Source of the DNA: Chloroflexota bacterium
GTDB lineage: Bacteria; Chloroflexota; Anaerolineae; Promineifilales; Promineifilaceae
Length of the DNA stretch: 64,000 bases
NCBI GenBank assembly: GCA_013112725.1
Contig: JABFFZ010000007.1
Span: 38,636-102,635 of the forward strand
Direction: 5' to 3'
In this document: positions 17,817-26,509 of the stretch, piece by piece
Layout: every line of letters starts with the position of its first letter
Numbering within the stretch: the stretch's first letter is position 1
The notes under the pieces: generated by a model
What the model saw: the letters and a program-made list of their open reading frames with translations, nothing else
What the model was told of the DNA's origin: nothing
The model's database searches: none
Program-made: the position numbers and the translations under genes

Positions 17817-19648
17817 GGCAGATAGACCTCACACTGGTTAGCTTCAGCAGAGGCGCTGGCCGGGCAGCGGCCCACTTCCTGCCCCTGCCACACCACGCGG
17901 AAGGCGGCCACGCCGGGCCGCGCCGTCCAAAAGACAATATCCGCATCCTGTTCGGGGGTGACGGTGGAGTTGTATTCGCGGCATGGTGACGGCCGTAGCC
18001 AGCCGGCCACTTTGGTCATCTCCAACCGGGCGCAGCCAAATGGCTCTACCAAATTGTAAAACTGCGCCCAACGCTGCCCTTCAAACCAATAACCGCTCAG
18101 ATTACCGTTTTCATCCAATGACTCAAAGACAATCTGGCTAACGCGCACACCATTGGCGTTGGGGTTATACAGGTAGAAGCTGTGGGAATCATAAAACATG
18201 GCTAGACGCGGCCCCGATGGGGTGGCTGTGGGGGCAGCAGCCGGCTCAGTTGTGGGCACACCTGCACTGAGAGCGGTGGAAGTAGCCGTTGGTGGTTCTG
18301 CGGGAGCAGGCGTTGGCGGTACGGCCGTCGGTGAAGGCACATCCGCAGGTGACGTACTCGCCTCTTCTATTGGTTCTGCTGTCGGTGGTGGCTCAGATGG
18401 GGCAACGGTTGGAGCAGCCGTATCGGTCACGGCCGTATCGGTTGGCAAAGCAGCCACATCGGCCGGTTGGGTAGTTTCGGCGACGGCCGTTGGCGTGGGT
18501 GTATCGTTCACGCCCAGACCACGCAGCACAAAACCCCGCGCCAGCAGCAGCAGCACCATGATCAGACCGCCAATAACCAGCCATTTAACCGGAATGGGCG
18601 ACAGGCGATCAGCTTTTGGCGGTTCAACGGGTGGGGCAAGAGTGAGTGAGGGCCGGGTGGACGGCCGTGACGGGGGTGTACCACTCGTCTGCACGGCGGG
18701 CGGCGGCGGGGGCAGATACAGGCTCACGCGCTCCGCCACCGACATCTGAGACATGGCCGGCACAGCCACACCGCCGGGCGGCATGGGCAAGGCGTCGGGT
18801 TCTGCAGTGACGATGGGTTCTTGCAGGGCCGTGGTCAACGCCGCCATCAACGCCGCGCCGCTCTGGTAACGGTCGGCGGGCTGTTTTTGCAACGCTTTAA
18901 GTAGCACATTCTCCGTGGCCATATTCAGGTTGGGGTTTAACTGGCGCGGCGGCGGCGGTGGTTGGGTCAGGTGTTGCACCGCCAGGCTCATGGGCGAGGG
19001 GTCGTCAAACGGCACCGCGCCGGTGAGCATTTCATACAAAATCACAGCCAGGGCATACAGGTCAGACTGAGGCACGGCCGTCGCCGAGTTGCGCGCCTGC
19101 TCCGGGGCGATGTAGTGGGGCGTGCCAAATGTGCCGCCAAACGACCCCTGCTGCGCATCGAGCGCTAAACCAAAGTCGGCCAGGGCGATACGGCCGTCTC
19201 TGGCCACCATCACATTGGACGGCTTCACATCCCGGTGAATGATGCCCTGGCTGTGGGCATAATCCAACGCGCTGGCCACCGCCCGGCCAATTTTGAGCAC
19301 ATCTTCATGGGGCATCAATTCACCCGCGTCAGCATACTGCTTCACGACCTTGCTCAGATCAGGGCCATCCACATACTCCATGGCAAAGTAATACCAATCA
19401 TCTTGCTGCCCGGCATAAAAGACCTGCAAGATGTGTTCGTGCCGCCAGGTGGCTACCGTCCGCGCCTCTTGCAAAAACCGCTGCGCGTAGACCGGATTGT
19501 CGCGGTAACGGGCGTCAATTACCTTCACCGCCACCGGGCGGTGCAAACTTTCGTCGAAGGCGCGGTAAACAATAGCCATACCGCCGCGCCCCACCACCGA
19601 ATCAATCCGATAATTACCTAAATGCTGCCCAATCAGGGGATCATCCAT
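17813..19648 (-). CDS. membrane Ser/Thr protein kinase, paralogue of the downstream kinase
   Basis: A 611-residue protein. ATG 19648 aligns MDDPLIGQHLGNYRI with MTDPLIGAQLDEYQL of the next kinase. Kinase residues are intact: GRGGMAIV, Lys42, HRDVKPSN (138-145), DFG (158-160), APEQ (181-184). A membrane helix spans about 354-373, followed by a Thr/Pro/Ala-rich stalk of about 100 residues and a C-terminal domain with WQGQEVGRCP and a CEVYLP terminus. It shares the WxGQEVxxC motif with the other kinase, so both outside domains probably belong to one family. The Thr/Ser-rich stalk may be glycosylated or autophosphorylated at its membrane-proximal end; that is speculation. Confidence 0.88.
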   Translation of the reverse strand: MDDPLIGQHLGNYRIDSVVGRGGMAIVYRAFDESLHRPVAVKVIDARYRDNPVYAQRFLQEARTVATWRHEHILQVFYAGQQDDWYYFAMEYVDGPDLSKVVKQYADAGELMPHEDVLKIGRAVASALDYAHSQGIIHRDVKPSNVMVARDGRIALADFGLALDAQQGSFGGTFGTPHYIAPEQARNSATAVPQSDLYALAVILYEMLTGAVPFDDPSPMSLAVQHLTQPPPPPRQLNPNLNMATENVLLKALQKQPADRYQSGAALMAALTTALQEPIVTAEPDALPMPPGGVAVPAMSQMSVAERVSLYLPPPPPAVQTSGTPPSRPSTRPSLTLAPPVEPPKADRLSPIPVKWLVIGGLIMVLLLLARGFVLRGLGVNDTPTPTAVAETTQPADVAALPTDTAVTDTAAPTVAPSEPPPTAEPIEEASTSPADVPSPTAVPPTPAPAEPPTATSTALSAGVPTTEPAAAPTATPSGPRLAMFYDSHSFYLYNPNANGVRVSQIVFESLDENGNLSGYWFEGQRWAQFYNLVEPFGCARLEMTKVAGWLRPSPCREYNSTVTPEQDADIVFWTARPGVAAFRVVWQGQEVGRCPASASAEANQCEVYLP

Positions 19649-19731
19649 CAGCTTGTCCTGCTCTCCAAAATGTGCCACCATTATAGTAAACCAGAAACAT
19701 TCGGCTATGATTCATTTTGGCTACAGACCCG

Positions 19732-19760
19732 CGTAACGCGATTTGGCAAATCGCGTTACG
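19732..19760. repeat. perfect 14-bp palindrome upstream of the 19771 gene
   Basis: CGTAACGCGATTTG (19732-19745), one G, then its exact complement (19747-19760), ending 10 bp before ATG 19771. It lies in the intergenic region between divergent genes and could be an operator or a small REP-like palindrome. The architecture (about 14-15 bp arms, one-base centre) matches the palindrome inserted in rsmF at 55690-55720. Confidence 0.65.
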
Positions 19761-19770
19761 ATAAAAGATT

Positions 19771-20676
19771 ATGCGAACACCTGAAAATCAAGATGGCGAC
19801 TTTTCTTTTAGTAATATCCCGATGGGTTGGCTGGTGGTTGGGTTGGGCACGCTGGTATTATGCTGCACGGCCGTCACCCTGACCAGCGCCGTCATCATCT
19901 TTATGACCAGTACAGAGCGGGGCGAACAAACGGAACTGTTACCGTTGCCAGCCACCCTCACCCCCACCACTGCTCCTGCCGACACGCCCATTCCCGCCGC
20001 CACCGTCACCTTAGCCGCCACCAACCCTGACGGCCGGGTTACGGCCGTTTACCTTTCCGCACCCCCCACCCTTGACGGCAATCTGGACGAATGGGACAGT
20101 ATCCCCCCTTTCACTGCACCCCACATCGTGGAACAAGAGAGTTCCTGGGACGGCACGATGGATGTGGAATCCCTCTGGCGCATGGGGTGGGATAACCAAA
20201 ATTTGTATCTGGCGGTGGCCGTCACCGACAACGTGCATGTGCAAACCCGCGAAACCAAGTTTGCCTATCTGGGTGACAGCCTGGAATTGCAGTTCGATAC
20301 CAACGTCCAGGCCGATTACGGCCCCGGCGTCAACAGCGATGATTACCAATATGTCGTGTCGCCAGGCAATTTCAGTGACCAGGCAGCGGGTGCGTTCCGT
20401 TTTCGCGGCGATGCGCAGGGGGCAATGAGTGATTTTATTGGCTCTGGGGCACAGGTAGCGGCCCGGCAAACGGCCGTCGGCTACAACCTCGAAATGGCAA
20501 TTCCCTGGTCAGACCTGGCCTTGCAACCGGCGGCCGGGCTGGTGTTGGGCGCGGCGTTTAGCATCAATGATCTGGATACGCCAGGCACGGCCGTACAGGA
20601 ATTGATGCTTTCTCACGTAGCCACCCGCCGCTGGCTGGACCCCAGTAGTTGGGGAACGTTGGAATTGGAACCGTGA
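19771..20676 (+). CDS. membrane-anchored protein with CBM9-like carbohydrate-binding domain
   Basis: A 301-residue protein. A short N-terminal cytoplasmic segment precedes one membrane helix (about 19-42) and a Pro/Thr-rich stalk. A C-terminal domain then starts VYLSAPPTLDGNLDEWDSI and continues SLWRMGWDNQNLYLAVAVTD, DSLELQFDTN and GYNLEMAIPWSDL, the pattern of CBM9-like/DOMON-like sugar-binding domains. It probably binds glycans outside the membrane. It is divergent from the kinase pair, sharing a short intergenic region with a palindrome. No catalytic residues are visible. Confidence 0.75.
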   Translation: MRTPENQDGDFSFSNIPMGWLVVGLGTLVLCCTAVTLTSAVIIFMTSTERGEQTELLPLPATLTPTTAPADTPIPAATVTLAATNPDGRVTAVYLSAPPTLDGNLDEWDSIPPFTAPHIVEQESSWDGTMDVESLWRMGWDNQNLYLAVAVTDNVHVQTRETKFAYLGDSLELQFDTNVQADYGPGVNSDDYQYVVSPGNFSDQAAGAFRFRGDAQGAMSDFIGSGAQVAARQTAVGYNLEMAIPWSDLALQPAAGLVLGAAFSINDLDTPGTAVQELMLSHVATRRWLDPSSWGTLELEP

Positions 20677-20678
20677 GG

Positions 20679-20759
20679 CGTGATGCGTGACGAGTGACGA
20701 GTGAGAAGAGGTCTCACTCGTCACTCGTCACTCGTCACTCGTCACTCGTCACTCGTCAC
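20679..20759. repeat. heptad palindromic array (GTCACTC unit)
   Basis: The left arm has GTGACGA repeats and the right arm has at least six tandem copies of the complementary TCGTCAC unit, around a GAAGAGGTCT centre. It starts directly after the stop codon at 20674-20676 and ends 7 bp before the GGAGG of the MscS gene. It is the cleanest perfect tandem array in the window. Confidence 0.85.
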
Positions 20760-20781
20760 AAAAATCGGAGGTTCGTCCATA

Positions 20782-21723
20782 ATGAAAAAACGGGTATTGC
20801 TGATTGTGCTGTTCACGGCCGTGATGCTTTTGCTGGCCGGCTGTTCGGCTGAAACCACCGCCGAACCGATTGACCTCACCTCACCAGAAGCCATCTCCGC
20901 CACTTTGCAAAGTATTCTGATTGGCTTCTTCCTCTTTCTGCCCAAAATGCTGGCAGCCATGGTGCTGTTTGTCATTACCCTCTATCTGGCCGCCTGGATC
21001 AGCAAGTTGGTACGCTATCTCATGGAAAAACGGCGGACGGACCCCGGCATCACCCTGCTGGTTTACTACATCACCCGGTACACCATTGTGATTGTGGGCA
21101 CCATTACCGCTTTGCGCCAGGTTAACTTTGAAGTGACGACGTTTCTGGCCGGCCTGGGCATCCTCGGCTTCACATTAGGTTTTGCCCTGCAAGACATCAG
21201 CCAAAACGTCATTGCCGGGCTACTGCTGCTGATTCAAAAGCCGTTTGAACTGGGCGATCTAATCCAGATTGACGAATTCACCGGCACCGTCCTCTCCGTT
21301 GATTTGCGCACCACCGAACTGCGCACCCGCGATGGGCAAAATGTGCTGATCCCCAATGCCCATGTGTTCACCAAACCCATCACCAACTTCAGCCGCCAGG
21401 CCACCTGGCGCGTCAGCCTGCCCCTGGGCGTGGCCTATGACAGTGACCTGGAACTGGTGCAGCGGGTGACGCTGCGCACCATCCAAACCCTGCCCGACGT
21501 GTTGGACGACCCGGCGCCGCTTTTTCATTTCCACACCTTTGGCGACTACTCGATAGATTTTAACCTGCATTTCTGGGTAGACAGCCGCATCACCAACCCC
21601 ATCACCGCTACCCACCCGGCCATCATCGCCCTGCAAAAAGCGTATGCCGAGGCTAATATCGAGATTCCCTATCCCATTCAGACAGAGATTCAGGTGGAAG
21701 GGAACGCCAATCGTAAACCGTAA
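20782..21723 (+). CDS. MscS-family mechanosensitive channel with a lipobox
   Basis: A 313-residue protein; ATG 20782 is preceded by GGAGG. The N-terminus MKKRVLLIVLFTAVMLLLAG followed by Cys is a lipoprotein-type signal, unusual for MscS. Membrane helices follow, then the pore helix and MscS core (FLAGLGILGFTLGFALQDIS, NVIAGLLLLIQKPFELGDLI), the beta domain (GTVLSVDLRTTELRTRDGQN, IPNAHVFTKPITNFSR) and the cytoplasmic alpha/beta end (YPIQTEIQV). It releases solutes on osmotic downshock. The lipobox suggests N-terminal lipidation or a cleaved signal. Confidence 0.88.
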   Translation: MKKRVLLIVLFTAVMLLLAGCSAETTAEPIDLTSPEAISATLQSILIGFFLFLPKMLAAMVLFVITLYLAAWISKLVRYLMEKRRTDPGITLLVYYITRYTIVIVGTITALRQVNFEVTTFLAGLGILGFTLGFALQDISQNVIAGLLLLIQKPFELGDLIQIDEFTGTVLSVDLRTTELRTRDGQNVLIPNAHVFTKPITNFSRQATWRVSLPLGVAYDSDLELVQRVTLRTIQTLPDVLDDPAPLFHFHTFGDYSIDFNLHFWVDSRITNPITATHPAIIALQKAYAEANIEIPYPIQTEIQVEGNANRKP

Positions 21724-21780
21724 ATCGTAATCAGACTTCTGGTCACGGATTACGGGTTACGAATCACGGGTCACGACTCG
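21718..21780. repeat. heptad palindromic array (GATTACG / GTCACGA mix)
   Basis: Units read CGTAATC, CGGATTACGGGTTACGAATCACGGGTCACGA. The array holds the stop codon of the MscS gene on the left and encodes the last residues (SRDP) of the minus-strand gene ending at 21764 on the right, so two convergent genes both terminate in it. Confidence 0.75.
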
Positions 21781-24151
21781 CCACAGCAATGCGGCGCAGA
21801 TCGTGGAGATAGTTGTTTAGCCCAGCGGCGTAGCTGTCCAGGTAGTGCTGCGCCAGGCGGGTGGCGAACGCTTTGTAGCCAATGCTGGCCAGCGCGGCCA
21901 CATGGGGGCGGCAGTCACGCAGGGTGATACGCATCACGCCCTGGGCGTCGGTTAGTACGCCCCAGGCCAGACCTCTCTTTTCGCTGTCCTCTTTGGCCGT
22001 GCTAAACCGGGTCAGGCTGCTGTTGGCGGCCAATGGCTCCAGGTGGGCAAACAGTTCTTGCCCTTGCATCAGGTTGTGCAGAGGGTCGAACTGATTGGGC
22101 ATTGCTTCCAGAAAGCGCAGCACCGGGGCAGGCATGGTGGCCCACCGTTGGAGGGCGTCGGCGCGGGCGCTCGCGCCGTGGACGCTAATTTCCTGGGCGT
22201 GGTGGAGGATTTGCCCAAACCCGGCCAGCGCCGCCAGGTAGGCGCGCCGCTGCTGGTCAAATTCGGCAAAGGGTAATGTCCCTTGTCTGGCAGCGACGAG
22301 GGCATCCAGGGCACGGCCGTGCAGCCCCCACACATCCAACTCCCGCAGTGGCGCAACAAAGACCAGCGGATACAGCCGGTCACGCGGGCTGGCATGGGCC
22401 GCGTCCAGAGGAATAAGCACGGCCGGGACCGCCTGCCCAACGGTGAAAGCGGCCTGGGTCAAGGCCGCCGCCGTTTCATAGCGGGGCGTTTTGCTCAGGG
22501 CAGCCACTTCCGCCGCCAGTGTGGGGTCGGGCTGGTAAGTCAGCGCATGGATGGCGTGGTAGAAGATGAGCCAATCCGTGACGGTCAGGTTGAGCCATTC
22601 GCTGCGCTGCTGGCAGAGCTGGCGCGTGTTGTGCAGCAGGGAGAGGTTGATCTGGTCGGTCTCGGCGCTGACTTCCGGCGGGAGGCGCGGCGACTGCTCG
22701 ATGTAACGCTGCTCGGCCGGTTCCAGGGGGAAAGCCAGCGGCTTGATGTGCATACCGCTGCCGGTGGGCGGCGGCAGCCCGCGCAAATAAACGGCCCAGG
22801 ACATCGCTTCGCGGGTGAAAATTTCCGCCAGGGCCGCGCCCCAGGCGGCGTCAAAAAAGATTTGGGATTGGTCAAAAACGAAGCTCTGGCCGGTATCGAA
22901 AAGCGTCAAGGGGTGATCGCCTATGCCGCGTTCTGTCTGGCGGATGTCATTGAGGGTGAGGTGTGACGGCCGTTGGTCGGCATTGAGCAGGATGGGCACG
23001 TGTTGTAACTGCGTCAGGCTGGCAGTTAGTGTCTTGTTCCAACCCCGCCGCAGTTCGGCCAGCGCCGATCGTTTAAGAGTCGCCAGGGTGGAAAGTTTGA
23101 CGGCCGTTGCCCCTGTGGGCAGGGCATGAATGGCCGCCACCTGTTCGCGCACGGCCGTAACCGTTGACGGCCGTCCGCTATCCGGGTCGCTCGCCGGAAT
23201 CAAGTAATACCGCCCCTGGACGATGAGACCGACGTGTAATTGTTCCCAGAGTAACGGCCGTCGGTTTTCGCCATAGGTATCCGGTTCCAGGTAGGCCCAA
23301 AGGGAAAGCTGCTGTTGATACTCCTTGAGCGCCTGGCGCATCGTTTGCAGCCGTTCCGTCCACGCCTGGTAAGCGGCGGCGCTGAGGTGGCGGGTGGCTT
23401 CGGCCAGAAATTGGTCAAATTTGTGGCGGCGATGGGTGGCAAAGTTGTGGTTGGGGTCGGCGTCGCGGTCACGGCCATAGGGCCGTTGTTTTTCCCAGGC
23501 GGGGTACAGGTTGGCATAATGGGCGGCGTCTGGCTGCACGGCCGTGACTTCCTGCAACGTCGCCAGATATACCCGCTCGCGCCATTCATTCGCCAGCAGG
23601 TCGGGGTATTGGTGCAATGCGTGAATGGCGGCCATTAACCAGGCGGTGATGCGGTCTACCGGATGCAGGGCAATCTGGTGTTTGCCCAGCATGGCGTCAA
23701 AACCGCCCGTCTCGATGGTGTGGCGGGCGCTATCTTCGCGGCCGGCATATTGTACGTAAAACTGCCAGACGCCCTCCGGGAAAGCAGCGGCTGGCTCTTT
23801 GCCCGCCAGTTTGAGCAACTGTTGGTAGCCGCTGATGATGGCCGCCGGTCCAGCGAAAAATGCGCCGTATGCTACCCTGTCCAACGCCGCCTCTACCCCT
23901 TTGAACAATAGATTGACATCGCGTTGTACATTGGCGGCAGGTGGGCGACGCCCCGGCTGCCGCGCCAGCCCGTTCAAAATAACGCCAGGTACGTTGCCGG
24001 CGGGGGCCAGGCGGGCGATGGCGTCTACGGCCGTGTCAATCTCCGGCAGGGAAAGCTGAGAGAGGTCACGCACGGCCGCGGAATGGGCAATCGAGCGCAG
24101 GTTGTCCGCCGTTTTGATAGAAGCCTGAGCATATGGGTCAAGAGGAACCAT
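21764..24151 (-). CDS. large protein of unknown function
   Basis: A 795-residue soluble protein, mostly alpha-helical by composition, with no signal peptide, membrane segment or recognisable nucleotide-binding motif. Visible segments include RDADPNHNFATHRRHKFDQFL, WEQLHVGLIVQGRYYLIPAS and GLAWGVLTDAQGVMRITLRDC. Tryptophan and histidine are frequent and the sequence is full-length with normal codon use, so it is a real gene. I do not recognise the family. It ends in a repeat array shared with the convergent MscS gene and starts 159 bp from the next plus-strand gene. Confidence 0.7.
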   Translation of the reverse strand: MVPLDPYAQASIKTADNLRSIAHSAAVRDLSQLSLPEIDTAVDAIARLAPAGNVPGVILNGLARQPGRRPPAANVQRDVNLLFKGVEAALDRVAYGAFFAGPAAIISGYQQLLKLAGKEPAAAFPEGVWQFYVQYAGREDSARHTIETGGFDAMLGKHQIALHPVDRITAWLMAAIHALHQYPDLLANEWRERVYLATLQEVTAVQPDAAHYANLYPAWEKQRPYGRDRDADPNHNFATHRRHKFDQFLAEATRHLSAAAYQAWTERLQTMRQALKEYQQQLSLWAYLEPDTYGENRRPLLWEQLHVGLIVQGRYYLIPASDPDSGRPSTVTAVREQVAAIHALPTGATAVKLSTLATLKRSALAELRRGWNKTLTASLTQLQHVPILLNADQRPSHLTLNDIRQTERGIGDHPLTLFDTGQSFVFDQSQIFFDAAWGAALAEIFTREAMSWAVYLRGLPPPTGSGMHIKPLAFPLEPAEQRYIEQSPRLPPEVSAETDQINLSLLHNTRQLCQQRSEWLNLTVTDWLIFYHAIHALTYQPDPTLAAEVAALSKTPRYETAAALTQAAFTVGQAVPAVLIPLDAAHASPRDRLYPLVFVAPLRELDVWGLHGRALDALVAARQGTLPFAEFDQQRRAYLAALAGFGQILHHAQEISVHGASARADALQRWATMPAPVLRFLEAMPNQFDPLHNLMQGQELFAHLEPLAANSSLTRFSTAKEDSEKRGLAWGVLTDAQGVMRITLRDCRPHVAALASIGYKAFATRLAQHYLDSYAAGLNNYLHDLRRIAVASRDP

Positions 24152-24310
24152 ATAGCAAGATTAACACATTTTGCGCCAGGTAAGGAGGGGGTTTGCATCG
24201 TTCCATATCACAGATTTTGTAGGTTTCACAGACAAATAATCTGCTTCATCCGCATTAACCTTGATCCTCACTTCTTTGCCTCTTTGCATCTTTGCGTTAA
24301 ATTTAGTTGT

Positions 24311-25024
24311 ATGAGTTTCCCGACAATTTTTGACTGGCTAGAGCGTTTTGCTTTTTTGCGCGGCTATCCGGCGGCGCTGGGGGTGCTGGCCACGGCCGTG
24401 ATCATCGTCCTGGCCTGGGAGTGGCGCGTGGCCATTCTGGCGTTGGCCGCCCAATATCTGCTGCTGGGGCTGCTGTATGTGGATGTGTTAGACCCACGCC
24501 TGGCGGTGGTTAAGATATTGGTGGGGCTGTTTGTCTGCCTCATTCTGACGATTACGGCCGGGCAGGTGAGTTGGGGCCGCCTGCCGGTAGATGTGCTGCC
24601 GGCCGAGGCCGAACAAATTAAAGCGGAACAGCGGGTAAACATTGGGCCGCTGGCTGTGCCCGTTTCCGGCTTATTGCGGTTAGCGGCGGCGGCGGTTATG
24701 TTTCTGGTGGTGTGGGCGCTGGTGGATCGGGCCGGTGGGCTGCCCTTGTTGGCAGGCACGGCCGTACCCGCCACACCGGTCTACTTTGAATTGGCTGTTG
24801 TGGGGCTGCTGGCTTTTGGTTTGCTGGCCATGACCATCAGCCCGGAACCCATGCGCATCGGCATGGGCGTCTTCATGTTTCTGTCCGGTTTTGAACTGTA
24901 TTTTAGCGTGCTGGATCAATCAGCAGCCACGCTGGCCGCGATGGCCGCACTGAATCTGTTGGCGGCGGTGGTGATTTCTTACCTGGTGCAGCGGCGGTAT
25001 GCGATTCCGGCATTATTGGATTAG
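24311..25024 (+). CDS. membrane protein resembling NuoK/HyfE-type subunit
   Basis: A 237-residue membrane protein with about seven helices. The C-terminal part, ELAVVGLLAFGLLAMTISPE followed by MRIGMGVFMFLSGFELYFSV, resembles the NuoK/MnhC fold (a glutamate within a helix after a glycine run). The N-terminal half adds extra helices, as in HyfE. The next gene encodes an ND2-like antiporter subunit, so the pair probably belongs to a proton- or sodium-translocating membrane complex whose other parts are not in the window. The start is ATG 24311; the 24152-24310 gap contains degenerate TTTGCxTCT tandem repeats but no clear promoter. Confidence 0.6.
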   Translation: MSFPTIFDWLERFAFLRGYPAALGVLATAVIIVLAWEWRVAILALAAQYLLLGLLYVDVLDPRLAVVKILVGLFVCLILTITAGQVSWGRLPVDVLPAEAEQIKAEQRVNIGPLAVPVSGLLRLAAAAVMFLVVWALVDRAGGLPLLAGTAVPATPVYFELAVVGLLAFGLLAMTISPEPMRIGMGVFMFLSGFELYFSVLDQSAATLAAMAALNLLAAVVISYLVQRRYAIPALLD

Positions 25025-25071
25025 AGATTGGAGATTGGCAGATTGATTCACCTTCGATCTGCCAATCTCTC
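25024..25071. repeat. palindromic array (GAGATTGG / CCAATCTC unit)
   Basis: Left units GAGATTGGAGATTGGCAGATTG face CGATCTGCCAATCTC. It begins at the stop codon of the upstream gene and ends 11 bp before ATG 25082. A hairpin with arms of about 18 bp is possible. Confidence 0.75.
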
Positions 25072-25081
25072 CCACCTTTCT

Positions 25082-26407
25082 ATGACCTTTATTCTATTTG
25101 GCCCATTTATGAGCGCGGTGATTGCGGCGTTGTTGAGCCGTTGGCGCCGGGTTACGGCCGTGTGTGGCCTGCTGGCGGCGATTATTTTGTGGCTGCTGCT
25201 GCGGGCAGAACCGGCCATCACGCAAGACAAGACATTGTTTGGTGCAGTGCTGGTATTGTCGCCGGGCGCCCGGGCGTTGCTCTTATTTTTATATGCGGGA
25301 CTGGCGCTGTTGTTTGGGCTGGCGCTGCTGTTTCCCCAGGGCGGCAAGCTGGTTCCGGCGACATTGGCGGCATACGGTTTTCTGGCGCTGGCATTGCTGG
25401 CACGGCCGTCTCTCTTTGGCGCGTTTTTTCTGGCGGCCGGGCTGGCGCTGCTGGCCGTGGCCATACAGGATGACCGCGCCGGATTGGTGCAAGGCGGAAT
25501 GCGTTATCTGGCAATGGCAGCCTTAGCCCTGCCATTTTTACTGGCAGCCGGGTGGCTGCTGGATACACAGCCACCCGGCGCCGCGGAACTGGTGGGCCGG
25601 GTGGCGCTGTGGGCGGGGCTGATTCTACTGGCCGCGTTTCCCTTTCATGTGTGGGCAACCACCATTATCCGGGAACTGTCCCCTTTAGTCTGGCTGCTGC
25701 TGTTTGGGTTGGCGCAACTGGTGGTGACTGTCTTTGTGTTTGGCCTGCTGCCGGATGGGGTGAATGGGGAGATGGTGCGGCTGGTGGAGTTTACGGCCGT
25801 GCTGACGCTGTTGGTGGCGCTGCTGCTGCTGCTAACGGCCGTGACCTTGCCCCGGCTCATCAGTGGTCTGCTGCTGGCCGATATGGCGGTGGTGGCGCTG
25901 CTACTCGTTTTTGATCCGGCAACGGGTGGGCAAACGGCCGTGACAGTGCAAACGGCCCGTTTTTTTAGCCTGCTCGTGCTGGGGATCGGGCTGTTGTTGT
26001 GGTCGCGTTTTGGCAGCGGCGCGCTGACGGCTGCCGCAGAATCCGGGGCACAGCCACGCAGCCAGGGCATTGCCCGGCGCGCACCCTTCACCACCATAGG
26101 CTTGCTGCTGGGCTGTTTGTCATTGGCCGGGCTGCCGCTGACCAGTGGGTTTGCCGGTCGGTGGCAGGTCATTCAATTGCTGCTGCGCGGGGAAGGGGCG
26201 ATTTTAGCCCTCTTGTTGCTGGCAACGATGGGCGCCGGGGTCATGGCGCTGCTGCGCGCCCTGCCCTACTGGTTAACACCAGCCGCGGAATCACCCCCGC
26301 AGCCCGTTGAAGCCCGCTGGCTGCAAATTTCATGGGCCATTGGCCTCCTCCTGGCCCTCTATCTGGCCTGGCAGCCACCCACCTGGCTGGCGGTTTTGAA
26401 TCCGTAA
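25082..26407 (+). CDS. ND2/NuoN-like proton-conducting membrane subunit
   Basis: A 441-residue protein of about 12-13 helices. ATG 25082 (MTFILFGPFMSAVIAALL) is preferred over the upstream GTG/ATG inside the repeat. AAFPFHVWATTIIRELSPLV carries the FHxWxxxxxxxxxP pattern of the antiporter-type subunits NuoL/M/N, and LGCLSLAGLPLTSGFAGRWQ is the second conserved motif. It is divergent from typical NuoN, with shorter loops. Together with the NuoK-like protein upstream it suggests an alternative Nuo, Mrp or Hyf-type complex. Confidence 0.75.
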   Translation: MTFILFGPFMSAVIAALLSRWRRVTAVCGLLAAIILWLLLRAEPAITQDKTLFGAVLVLSPGARALLLFLYAGLALLFGLALLFPQGGKLVPATLAAYGFLALALLARPSLFGAFFLAAGLALLAVAIQDDRAGLVQGGMRYLAMAALALPFLLAAGWLLDTQPPGAAELVGRVALWAGLILLAAFPFHVWATTIIRELSPLVWLLLFGLAQLVVTVFVFGLLPDGVNGEMVRLVEFTAVLTLLVALLLLLTAVTLPRLISGLLLADMAVVALLLVFDPATGGQTAVTVQTARFFSLLVLGIGLLLWSRFGSGALTAAAESGAQPRSQGIARRAPFTTIGLLLGCLSLAGLPLTSGFAGRWQVIQLLLRGEGAILALLLLATMGAGVMALLRALPYWLTPAAESPPQPVEARWLQISWAIGLLLALYLAWQPPTWLAVLNP

Positions 26408-26446
26408 TCCGTGAACCGTAATCGGATTACGGGATTACCGATTACC
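26402..26446. repeat. heptad palindromic array (GTAATCC / GGATTAC unit)
   Basis: CCGTAATCCGTGAACCGTAATC faces GGATTACGGGATTACCGATTAC. The TAA stop of the ND2-like gene (26405-26407) is part of the first unit. Confidence 0.75.
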
Positions 26447-26509
26447 TATCCTCACAGGTTGCCAAACAAAGGGGCATTGGCTAGACTTCTGACTGTGACT
26501 GAGGGATGT

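Noticed and set aside
19732..19760. Intrinsic terminator of the kinase operon
   Set aside because: It lies at the 5' side of both divergent genes and has no adequate T-tract, so an operator or REP-like palindrome is more likely.
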